Below, piece by piece: positions 8,107-15,982 of a DNA stretch of 64,000 nucleotides; the first letter of the stretch is position 1; each line of letters begins with the position of its first letter. Origin of the DNA: Planotetraspora mira (GTDB lineage: Bacteria; Actinomycetota; Actinomycetes; Streptosporangiales; Streptosporangiaceae); contig NZ_BOOO01000024.1 in assembly GCF_016863275.1 (NCBI RefSeq), positions 1-64,000 of the forward strand, written 5' to 3'. The position numbers and the translations under genes were made by a program. Under the pieces are notes generated by a model that saw only the letters and a program-made list of their open reading frames with translations, made no database searches and had not been told where the DNA came from.

Positions 8107-11100
8107 ATGAGCGAGGGCCGGATCGTCACCTTCTACTCGTACAAAGGCGGCACCGGGCGCACGATGGCGCTGGCCAACACGGCGTGGATCCTCGCCAGCA
8201 GTGGCAAGCGGGTCCTGGTCGTCGACTGGGATCTCGAGTCGCCCGGATTGCACAAGTTCTTCCGACCGTTCCTCGACAACGGGACGGTGGCGACCACCTC
8301 CGGGGTCATCGACCTGATCACGACCTACCAGTGGGCGGCGATGAAGCCGGGGGCCCGCCCCCGCGAATGGCATCGGCAGTACGCCCGCGTGGAACCGCAC
8401 GCCGTCTCGCTCGACTTCGAGTTCCCCGGCGAGGGCACCCTGGACTTCATTTCGGCCGGCCGGCAGAACCGTGACTACTCCTCCCTGGTCTCCGGGTTCG
8501 ACTGGGACACCTTCTACGAACGCCAGGGCGGCGGACAGTTCTTCGACGCGCTGCGCGAGGACATGAAGGCCTGTTACGACTACACGCTCGTCGACAGCCG
8601 TACCGGGCTGAGCGACATCGCGGAGATCTGCACCATGCAGATGCCCGACGTCCTCATCGCGTGCTTCACCCTCTCCGACCAGGGCATCGACGGCACCTCG
8701 TCGGTGGCACGGCACATCGACGACCGTTACGGCGAGCGCAACATCCGCATCCTGCCTGTGCCGATGCGCATCGAGACGGGCGAGAAGGAGAAATGCGACG
8801 CGGGGCGCACCCTGGCCAAGCGCCGATTCGACAAGTTCCCGCGCGGGATGACCCAGGAGGAGATCGACCGGTACTGGGGCGCCGTGGAGATCCCGTACAC
8901 GCCCTTCTACGCCTTCGAGGAGATCCTGGCCACCTTCGGCGACGAACCGGGCCGGCCGAGTTCCATGCTCGCCGCCTTCGAGCGGCTGACCGGCGTGATC
9001 ACCGAGGGTGAGGTCGCCTCCTTCCCGCCGCTCGAGGAGTCCACGCGGATCCGCTATCTCGACACCTTCACGCGCCGCCACCCGACGCATCAGACCGACG
9101 TCTACCTCAGCTACACGTCGAAGGACCGGATGTGGACGGACTGGATCGCCGCGCTGCTCGATCGGTACGGCTACCGGGTGTCGCTGCGTGAGGTGGACTC
9201 CGACGAGGGCATGGACTTCGCGGGCGACTCCCCGCGTACGGTCGCGGTGCTCTCCGACGCCTACATCCGCTCCCCCCACAGCCATGAGGTGTGGCAGCGG
9301 CTCACGGAGGCGGAAGGCGCCGTCCGCGGCGAGCTGATTCCGATTCGGGTGTCCGAATCGCACTTCCCCTCGCCGTTCGGTGACCGTGCGCTCTCCGATC
9401 TCACCAGGATCGCGGAGCACACGGCCGCGGAGCGGGTCCTCAAGGCGTTCGGACGGACGGAAGAAGGGGCGGCACTGGACACGACGGGGCTGGGGGCCCG
9501 GTATCCGGGAAGCGTGCCCGCGGTCTGGAACGTCTCCGACCGCAACGCCGTCTTCACCGGACGGGGGGCCGTCCTCGACGAGTTGCGCACTCAGCTGGTG
9601 GGGGGCAGTTCCGCGGTGGTCCTCCCGCAGGCGCTCTACGGTCTCGGCGGGGTGGGCAAGACCCAGGTGGCGCTGGAGTACGCCCACCGATTCCGCGCCG
9701 ACTACGACCTGGTCTGGTGGATCTCGTCGGAGGACCGCGAGCGCATCAACTCGGCGTTCGAGGAGCTCGCCCGGCAGTTGCACATCCCCGTCGCCGACAA
9801 CATCGCGGAGGTCGTCGCCGCCGTCCGTGAGTCGCTGCGACTCGGCAATCCGTACGGCCGCTGGCTGCTGATATTCGACAACGCCGGCGACCCCGAGGAT
9901 CTGAGGGGATTCTTCCCCGGCGGTTCCTCCGGTCACATCCTCATCACTTCGCGCAACCAGGCGTGGTCGGCCGTGGCGGCCCCTCTCGAGGTGGACGTCT
10001 TCAGCCAGGAGGAGAGCCTCGAGCACCTCAGCCGGCGGGTGCCCGGACTGGCTCCACCGGAGGCGATTCGTGTCGCCGAGGCTCTCGGCAACCTGCCACT
10101 CGCCGTCGAGCAGGCGGCGGCGTGGCTGGCGGAGACCGGCATCCCGGCCGTGACGTTCCTGGAACAACTGGAAACCGAGGCGGCCCGGGTGTTGTCCATG
10201 TCACAGCCGGCCGACTATCCACAACCGGTCGCCGTGACCTGGAACCTGTCACTCGGCCAACTCCAGGAGAGCTCGCCCGCCTCGGTGCGCCTCCTCCAAC
10301 TGTGCGCCTTCTTCGCGCCGGAGCCGATCTCGATGCAGCTCCTCTACAGCGACGAGATGATGGAGTCGCTGCTGCCGTATGACGACACCCTGCGCGAGAA
10401 GCTCGTCCTCGGCCGTGTCATCCAGGAGATCGGCAGGTTCGCCCTGGCCAAGGCCGATCAGGGCAACAACACGATTCAGGTGCACCGCCTGGTCCAGGCC
10501 GTGATCCGGAGCCAGATGACGCAGGAGGAGCAGAACGAGGCCTGCCACGAGGTCCATCGCATCCTCGTCGGCGCGAGACCCCGCCAGGGTGACGTGGACG
10601 ACCCGGAGAACTGGATCCGCTACGACCTGATCTGGCAACACCTTCAGCCGTCCCGGGCGACCGAGTGCACGGAGGAGGAGACCCGGCAACTGCTCACCGA
10701 CCGCGTGCGGTACCTGTGGAAGCGCGGCGACTTCGACAGTGCTCTCGCGCTGGGCGACCGTCTCGCGAACTTCTGGGAGACGGTGTTCGGAATCCACGAC
10801 AGGCAGCGGCTCCACCTGCTGTTCAACGTGGCCAATGTGAAGCGCTCGCAGGGCAAGTACGAGGAGGCGCGCGACCTCGACACGTGGGTCAGGGAGCAGC
10901 AACTGCAGGTCGTCGGGGAACGTCATCCGCACACGCTGCTCACCGCGGGAGGGCTCGCGGCCGACCTCCGCGGTCTGGGCGACTACCAGAACTCGCTGGA
11001 CATGGACAAGGTGACCTACCAGCAGTGGAAGACGCTGTTCGGCCAGGACCACCCGCGCACCCTCGCCTCGGCCAACAACCTCGCGACGTGCTACCGGCTG

Positions 11101-11997
11101 GTCGGCGACGCCGTGAGCGCCCGCGACCTCGACCACGACACCCGTCAGCGCCGGAACCGGGTGCTCGGCCCGACTCATCCGTACACGTTGTTCTCCGCCG
11201 CTCAGCTGGCCCGCGACCTGCGTGAGATCGGCCTCTATCGCGATTCGGTGGACCTCCTGCGCACGACCCTGCAGCTCTATCGGGAGTCACTCGGCGAGTC
11301 CTTCGTCGACACTCTGCGGGCGGCCAAGAGTCTGGCCGTCTCGTTGCGGAGGGCGGGCGAGCAGACGGAGGCGTGGCAGTTGGCCAAGGACACCGAAGAG
11401 AGGTACATGCAGCGGTACGCGGGCACGCCGGACGCACTCGCGGCACGGCTTGAGCTCGCCTGCTGCATGTCCGCTTTGGGGGACAAGACCGGTGCGCGAG
11501 ACCTGGCGGGGGAGATCGCCCGCATCTATCAGGACACTCTCGGCGAAAGTCACCCGGGAACGTATATCGCTCTGAACAACCTGGCGATCTACCTGCGTGG
11601 GACCGGCGAGAACGCCAGGGCGGAGAGCATCGCGAGGACGTCGCACGAAGGGCTGCACTCCCACCTGGGGGCGGATCATCCCTTCACCCTGTCGGCGGCG
11701 ATCAACCTCGCCAACTGCCTGGGCGACGAGGAGCGCCTGGCGGAGGCCGAGGCGCTGGAACGCCGGACGCTCGGGGATCTGCGCGAAAAGCTGAGCGACA
11801 CACATCCGGACACACTCGCCTGCGAGGCCAACCTGGCGGTGACTCTGCGGTCGAACGGGCAGGTCGCCCAGGCGGAGCAGTTGCGTGGCCGCCTACTCCC
11901 GGTCATGGGCCGGATCCTGGGCGACAACCATCCGACCTTGGCCTATCTCAAGGAGTGGCGGCGAATCAACAGGGACCTCGAGCCTCAGCCCTTCTGA
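8107..11997 (+). CDS. fxsT: FxSxx-COOH system P-loop/TIR/NB-ARC/TPR protein FxsT
   Basis: 1296 residues with four parts. Residues 1-300 form a ParA/MinD-like P-loop domain with the deviant Walker A KGGTGRT (13-19) and VVDWDLESPG. Residues about 330-430 are TIR-like (TDVYLSYTSKDRMWTDW, VAVLSDAYIRSPHS). Residues about 490-800 form an NB-ARC/STAND ATPase with Walker A GLGGVGKTQ (about 512-519), LLIFDNAG as Walker B and LPLAVEQAA as the GxP-like motif. Residues about 870-1285 hold some nine TPRs of the 42-residue kinesin-light-chain type, marked by HPxTL. ATG 8107 is preceded by AGAGGAG inside the end of fxsC; the longer in-frame extension overlaps fxsC and is rejected. The plan is that of an NLR-like sensor with switch and effector modules. 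Its role in the Fxs pathway is unknown. Confidence 0.93.
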   Translation: MSEGRIVTFYSYKGGTGRTMALANTAWILASSGKRVLVVDWDLESPGLHKFFRPFLDNGTVATTSGVIDLITTYQWAAMKPGARPREWHRQYARVEPHAVSLDFEFPGEGTLDFISAGRQNRDYSSLVSGFDWDTFYERQGGGQFFDALREDMKACYDYTLVDSRTGLSDIAEICTMQMPDVLIACFTLSDQGIDGTSSVARHIDDRYGERNIRILPVPMRIETGEKEKCDAGRTLAKRRFDKFPRGMTQEEIDRYWGAVEIPYTPFYAFEEILATFGDEPGRPSSMLAAFERLTGVITEGEVASFPPLEESTRIRYLDTFTRRHPTHQTDVYLSYTSKDRMWTDWIAALLDRYGYRVSLREVDSDEGMDFAGDSPRTVAVLSDAYIRSPHSHEVWQRLTEAEGAVRGELIPIRVSESHFPSPFGDRALSDLTRIAEHTAAERVLKAFGRTEEGAALDTTGLGARYPGSVPAVWNVSDRNAVFTGRGAVLDELRTQLVGGSSAVVLPQALYGLGGVGKTQVALEYAHRFRADYDLVWWISSEDRERINSAFEELARQLHIPVADNIAEVVAAVRESLRLGNPYGRWLLIFDNAGDPEDLRGFFPGGSSGHILITSRNQAWSAVAAPLEVDVFSQEESLEHLSRRVPGLAPPEAIRVAEALGNLPLAVEQAAAWLAETGIPAVTFLEQLETEAARVLSMSQPADYPQPVAVTWNLSLGQLQESSPASVRLLQLCAFFAPEPISMQLLYSDEMMESLLPYDDTLREKLVLGRVIQEIGRFALAKADQGNNTIQVHRLVQAVIRSQMTQEEQNEACHEVHRILVGARPRQGDVDDPENWIRYDLIWQHLQPSRATECTEEETRQLLTDRVRYLWKRGDFDSALALGDRLANFWETVFGIHDRQRLHLLFNVANVKRSQGKYEEARDLDTWVREQQLQVVGERHPHTLLTAGGLAADLRGLGDYQNSLDMDKVTYQQWKTLFGQDHPRTLASANNLATCYRLVGDAVSARDLDHDTRQRRNRVLGPTHPYTLFSAAQLARDLREIGLYRDSVDLLRTTLQLYRESLGESFVDTLRAAKSLAVSLRRAGEQTEAWQLAKDTEERYMQRYAGTPDALAARLELACCMSALGDKTGARDLAGEIARIYQDTLGESHPGTYIALNNLAIYLRGTGENARAESIARTSHEGLHSHLGADHPFTLSAAINLANCLGDEERLAEAEALERRTLGDLREKLSDTHPDTLACEANLAVTLRSNGQVAQAEQLRGRLLPVMGRILGDNHPTLAYLKEWRRINRDLEPQPF

Positions 11998-11999
11998 GG

Positions 12000-12866
12000 T
12001 CAGGCGGCGGACAACCAGGTCAGTACGTCCGGCATGACGCGGAGGGAGCCGAAATGTGCGGCTCCTTCCTGGATGACCACGCGGGCCCCGGGGATCTGCC
12101 GGCCAAGCCAGCGAGAGTGGTCGACGGGGGAGAACACGTCCTCATCCCCGTGCCACAGCAGCGTCGGCACGGAGATGTCCGCCGGCTGGAAACCCCACGG
12201 GGAACTGAACGCGACGACGTCGTCGACCCACCCCCCGGCCGAGGTCCGTACGGCCTCCGCGAAATTGTGGGCGAGCATCAGGCGGATTCCGAAGTCCGCC
12301 ATGACGTACCTGTCCGGCTCGGGGAGGTCGGCGTCGAAGGCGGGCACCATCCGGGTCGGATCCGCTCTGATCCGCTCCACCGTGGGGGAGAGCAGTTCCA
12401 TCATCGCGGCGTGACCGGTCTCCGCGGCCTTGTGCTCGATCACGTTGGACGGCGTCATGCCGTTGAACCAGTCCAGCCCTTCCGCTTCCCGCGGCGCCAG
12501 GGTGACGAGAGCGGCCACCCGCGTCGTCCTCTCAGGTAACAGCCCGGCGCAGGCCAGCGCGTGCGGAGCCCCTCCGGAGCGGCCGATCACTGCGAAACAG
12601 TCGATGTCCAGGGCATCGGCGATCGCCTCCACGTCCGCGGCGGCGTCGGCGACGGCCCGGCCCCTTCTCCGGTCGGACAGGCCGTATCCAGGCCGGTCGT
12701 AGCTGATCAGCCTGATGCCGAGCCGATAGAGGACCGACGCGCGCGGAAACGGCCCCAGCCTGCTCCCCGGTGTGCCGTGCAACAGGAAGACCGGGCTCCC
12801 CTCTGGCTCTCCCCTCTCGTCGACTGCCAGCGTCCGTCCGTCATGAGCCTTCACGAACGTCGTCAA
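12000..12866 (-). CDS. Alpha/beta hydrolase
   Basis: 288 residues of a single-domain alpha/beta hydrolase. Oxyanion motif HGTPGSR, nucleophile elbow GRSGGA, acid in WHGDEDVFSP and a C-terminal His in GAAHFGS are all in order. No signal peptide. The start is TTG (complement of 12864-12866) with GGGAGG 5 nt upstream. It ends 2 bp from the fxsT stop in convergent orientation, so it is a separate transcription unit and not evidently part of the Fxs system. Sequence resembles the widespread uncharacterised hydrolase/haloperoxidase-like group; substrate unknown. Confidence 0.85.
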   Translation of the reverse strand: MTTFVKAHDGRTLAVDERGEPEGSPVFLLHGTPGSRLGPFPRASVLYRLGIRLISYDRPGYGLSDRRRGRAVADAAADVEAIADALDIDCFAVIGRSGGAPHALACAGLLPERTTRVAALVTLAPREAEGLDWFNGMTPSNVIEHKAAETGHAAMMELLSPTVERIRADPTRMVPAFDADLPEPDRYVMADFGIRLMLAHNFAEAVRTSAGGWVDDVVAFSSPWGFQPADISVPTLLWHGDEDVFSPVDHSRWLGRQIPGARVVIQEGAAHFGSLRVMPDVLTWLSAA

Positions 12867-13028
12867 GGAACCTCCCCGTCTCCCGATCGCAATGTTCCCT
12901 TATAGGTGCCTTTCGTCATATAGCTATTTCTGACGAATATTCCTCACTGCAATGAAAGTGCTGGGAAAACTGGGGTGCGATGACATGAAACGTGATCGCC
13001 CGATTAGAGGAATTGCGCCATCGCCATT

Positions 13029-13064
13029 CCGGCCATTCCTTTAGCGTCCATGCGGAATGGCCGG
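13029..13064 (-). terminator. Stem-loop terminator of the copper-type operon
   Basis: A perfect 11-bp stem, CCGGCCATTCC (13029-13039) with GGAATGGCCGG (13054-13064), 14-nt loop, starting 5 bp past the stop of the last gene. No long U-tract, as is common in actinomycetes. Confidence 0.65.
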
Positions 13065-13069
13065 AGGCC

Positions 13070-14389
13070 TCAGGCGGCGAACAGGAGCAGCAATCCCATC
13101 ACGGTGTAGACGACCATCAGCACCAGCAGCGGGATCTGCCCGGCGACGGCGGTGCGCCGCGGGAGCAGCGCCAGCGCACGGTCGTGGGCCAGCACGGTTC
13201 CGAGCACGTGGCCGATGATGATGACCGTCACCTGGAGCAGGGCGATGCTCGCGGGGGTGTTGCCGAGGCCGCCGACCGTCCAGCCGGCCGTGCCCAGCCA
13301 GTCGGCGCCGGTGCCGAGGGGATCGGAGAGCAGCGCGATCGTCCGCTGTCCTTCGAGGAGGAAGAGCGTGTAGTAGTGCGCGACCAGATAGCCGACGGCG
13401 ATCGGCACGATCGAGTGGGCGAGTTCGCCCGCCATGACGCGTGGCTCCGTCGCGCCCCGCCGTCCGGCCAGGGCGGTCGCGCCGAAGAATGCGGCGAGAA
13501 CGAGGCCGATGACGACGACCAGGCCCGCCGTACCCATGACGGGCCCCGGCAGTGGGCTCTCCTGGACGAACCGCACCCAGGCCGGGGCGCCGGAGAGGCT
13601 GTCGTACATGGTGGACCCGAGGAGCACCACGACGAGCACCGGCAGACCGGGAGCCGGCCGTAACCCGGACATCCCGTCGAGGGAGTTCCGCCAGGCCACG
13701 ACGCCGTCATCACGTCTCACCACGGGTGCGAGCCTGCCGATGAGGCCGCTGTAGGCCTCGAACGCGTCTCCCTTGTCGAACCAGCGGGCTCCGAAGACCA
13801 CCGCCCCCGCCAGCATGAGCGCGGCGTACGCGCCCAGCCAGATTCCGATGACGGGCAGGGTGGCCCGGTCGGGGGCGACCAGTTCCAGCCACACGAACGC
13901 GAACAGCCCCGCGGCGGCGGGCCAGTAGCCGAGCCCTTCGGGCAGCGGCCGCAACCCGGCGTCGGGGTCACGCCGTAGCGCCCTGGACGCCAGTAGGTGC
14001 AGCGTCCGCAGCGGGTTGAGGGTGCGCCATACCGGCCCGAACAGCAGCGACGCGGGAATGAGGCCCACCCAGAACAGGACATAGAAGGCGCCGGCCGTCG
14101 GGTTCTCCACCTGGTCGGGACCGAAGACCAGGCCGATGCAGAAGTACGCGGCGACGACGAGCCCCGCCGTCCGCCAGATCCACGCCCAGGCCTGGGAGGA
14201 GACCGCCCGCTGGAACAGATCGGAGAACGGGCGGATCCGTGCGAGCGGCCCGCCCAGACGGGGCTCGGTCCACAACATGCCGAGGACCGCGAACGACACC
14301 AGCAGCGCGATGACCGCACCCGCGAGTGCGGCGGAGAACGGGATCGGCAGATCCTGACGGCCGCCGACGCCGTGAGCCAGGAGCACCAC
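13070..14389 (-). CDS. Polytopic membrane protein of a copper-type operon
   Basis: 439 residues with about ten hydrophobic segments and no soluble domain; short charged loops (TEPRLGGPLARIRPFSDLF, FDKGDAFEAYSGLIGRLAP). It starts at GTG 14389, 6 bp after the stop of the cupredoxin-like lipoprotein gene, so the two are tightly coupled. Similar proteins beside CopC-type genes in actinomycetes are sometimes labelled fenitrothion hydrolase, a name for which this sequence gives no catalytic support. From its place it may move or sense a metal or a redox partner. Function unknown. Confidence 0.8.
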   Translation of the reverse strand: MVLLAHGVGGRQDLPIPFSAALAGAVIALLVSFAVLGMLWTEPRLGGPLARIRPFSDLFQRAVSSQAWAWIWRTAGLVVAAYFCIGLVFGPDQVENPTAGAFYVLFWVGLIPASLLFGPVWRTLNPLRTLHLLASRALRRDPDAGLRPLPEGLGYWPAAAGLFAFVWLELVAPDRATLPVIGIWLGAYAALMLAGAVVFGARWFDKGDAFEAYSGLIGRLAPVVRRDDGVVAWRNSLDGMSGLRPAPGLPVLVVVLLGSTMYDSLSGAPAWVRFVQESPLPGPVMGTAGLVVVIGLVLAAFFGATALAGRRGATEPRVMAGELAHSIVPIAVGYLVAHYYTLFLLEGQRTIALLSDPLGTGADWLGTAGWTVGGLGNTPASIALLQVTVIIIGHVLGTVLAHDRALALLPRRTAVAGQIPLLVLMVVYTVMGLLLLFAA

Positions 14390-14395
14390 GCCGCC

Positions 14396-14782
14396 CTAGC
14401 GGACCGCGAGCTGGAACAACTGCAGGCCCGACTCGTGCGTCTCCACCTCGAACAGGCCGTCCTGGTCGGCGACGAACTCGATCGTCGCCGGTGTTCCCGG
14501 CTGCAGGCTCGCGGCCTTGTCGTAGCCGTGCACGTGCGCCTCGTCGGCCACGTCGCTGGTCACCGTTATCCGTACGGTCTGGCCCTTGGTCACGTCGATC
14601 CGGCCCGGGGGAGGAGTCACACTCTTCGCGGCGATCGTCACATTGATCTCCTTGACCCCCGCCACGGTGCTGGAGGCGGTGTCGGCGCTCGATCCGGAGC
14701 AGGCGGCGGCGCCCCCCAGCAGGCCCACGCCGAGCACGAGGCCGGTGAGCAGCGAACGGAAGCGGGCAGGGTTCGGCGTCAT
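14396..14782 (-). CDS. Cupredoxin-like lipoprotein
   Basis: 128 residues. Signal peptide with lipobox GGAAAC, lipid Cys at C28, then a beta-rich domain of about 90 residues. DEAHVHGYD and FEVETHESGLQLFQL are spaced like the His-containing strands of cupredoxins, and KGQTVRITVTSD is typical of the fold. A Cys copper ligand is absent after C28, so any copper site would be of a different type. ATG 14782 follows CAGGAG; a longer in-frame reading lacks both signal peptide and RBS. Middle gene of a three-gene unit (CopC-like, this, membrane protein), suggesting envelope copper handling. Confidence 0.82.
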   Translation of the reverse strand: MTPNPARFRSLLTGLVLGVGLLGGAAACSGSSADTASSTVAGVKEINVTIAAKSVTPPPGRIDVTKGQTVRITVTSDVADEAHVHGYDKAASLQPGTPATIEFVADQDGLFEVETHESGLQLFQLAVR

Positions 14783-14838
14783 GACTGCTCTCCTGGGGGT
14801 GAAGGAGGGGGAATCTCTGTACTGGCGGAGGAGGTGGT

Positions 14839-15819
14839 TCAACGTCGCTTCGCGGTCTTGCCGCGTGGAGCCTTGCGCGGCGCGTCCATGCGCTGGGCCA
14901 GTGGTGATCTCCCAGGTGGGCCGGGGGTTCGGCGGGCAGGCGCGGCTCCACCGGGTGAGGGCCGCCGCGCGGCTCTGACCACCATGAAGCCCGTCCCCAC
15001 GACGAGGACGGCGGGAATCAACCACACGAGCACACCGGTGCCGGAATCGTCCTGCGCAGCGGCCTGCGCCCCCACCGCAGGCGACGGACCGCCTGTGTCG
15101 CATCCGGTCTCCGGCACGCCCCGGGGGGTGCAGCCGGCCGACGGACTGGCGGACGTCGAGGTGCCGGCCGGGGGTGCGGCGGCCGACGTGTCAGCCGCCA
15201 GGAGCGAGGCGTCCGGCTGGTTGGCCGGGGCCTGCCAGCCCTTGGGAGCCGCCGTCATCTCGCCCTTGTACGTGAACCTGAGCTGCCCCTGGACGTGCTC
15301 CCCGTCCGAGGCGATCGTCATGTATTTCGCGGTGTAGACGCCTTGCTCGGGCCAGTACGCCACGGGGATCTTCGCGGGATAACCGGTGTGGTAGAGCTTC
15401 GGCTCCCAGACGCCGTCGATGAGGTGGTCCTCCCGGACCGGCTCGTCGAGCCGCTTGGGCTCATCCGTCAACCACTGGCGGTCGACCCGGACTCCGCTCG
15501 GCGTGGTGACCGTGAAGTACGAGTTGGGCGCGGGTGGCTCGGTGAAGTAGAGGAGGACCGACTCCATCGGCGCCTTGACCGTGCTGTCCTTGGCCGGGAT
15601 CGACATCCCGAGCTGGCCGTGGGCCGCCGCAGGCGACGACATGGTGGTCATGGCGGCGCCGCTGACGAGCGCCGCGAGGATCATCAGGGAGAACCGGCCC
15701 AGCCGCCGGGGGCCGCGACCTGTGACTGGTGAGGGACAGGCCGATGCTGGCGAAGAACGCGTGACTTGGGACAAGCGCGGAGCCGATCCTTTCCGGTACC
15801 GAACACGTGCGCCGACCAC
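14839..15819 (-). CDS. CopC-domain envelope protein with C-terminal membrane anchor
   Basis: Up to 326 residues. A twin-basic hydrophobic signal (RRLGRFSLMILAALVSG) is cut at PAAA-HGQL, so the mature protein starts with the His that binds Cu(II) in CopC proteins. The CopC beta-barrel follows (SIPAKDSTVKAPMESVLLYF, TYKGEM). A Ser/Ala/Pro-rich linker, one membrane helix (VLVWLIPAVLVVGTGFMVV) and a basic tail end the protein, unlike soluble CopC. The start is uncertain: GTG 15819 is the longest form, TTG 15774 has AAAGGA upstream, and Met46 also precedes the signal. First gene of the copper-type operon. Confidence 0.82.
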   Translation of the reverse strand: MVGARVRYRKGSAPRLSQVTRSSPASACPSPVTGRGPRRLGRFSLMILAALVSGAAMTTMSSPAAAHGQLGMSIPAKDSTVKAPMESVLLYFTEPPAPNSYFTVTTPSGVRVDRQWLTDEPKRLDEPVREDHLIDGVWEPKLYHTGYPAKIPVAYWPEQGVYTAKYMTIASDGEHVQGQLRFTYKGEMTAAPKGWQAPANQPDASLLAADTSAAAPPAGTSTSASPSAGCTPRGVPETGCDTGGPSPAVGAQAAAQDDSGTGVLVWLIPAVLVVGTGFMVVRAARRPSPGGAAPARRTPGPPGRSPLAQRMDAPRKAPRGKTAKRR

Positions 15820-15935
15820 GTCATACGTCGAGTTGTTCTCCCATGTCCGCCAGGTGCCGACCGGCGTACGCGAGAGACGCTTGGGGCCACATTGTCACCA
15901 GCAAGTTGATCGAGCGTCAACCCTCAGAAAACGGT

Positions 15936-15971
15936 GCGGGCCGGACACGTCGAGTGACGTGCCCGGCCCGC
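15936..15971 (-). terminator. Terminator of the first FG-GAP gene
   Basis: A 15-bp stem with one G-U pair, GCGGGCCGGACACGT / ACGTGCCCGGCCCGC, 6-nt loop, followed on the minus strand by ACCGTTTTCTG. It lies 11 bp past the stop codon. Confidence 0.8.
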
Positions 15972-15982
15972 GAGGGCGAGGT

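Noticed and set aside
8047-10167. Long minus-strand reading frame inside fxsC/fxsT
   Set aside because: It lies antisense to two clear coding genes and its Arg/Gly/Val-rich product shows no domain; a high-GC shadow.
13070-14389. Call as fenitrothion (organophosphate) hydrolase
   Set aside because: No metal-binding catalytic motif is visible; the protein is almost entirely membrane helices.
14783-15103. N-terminal extension of the cupredoxin-like lipoprotein
   Set aside because: It overlaps the CopC gene and would bury the lipoprotein signal peptide.
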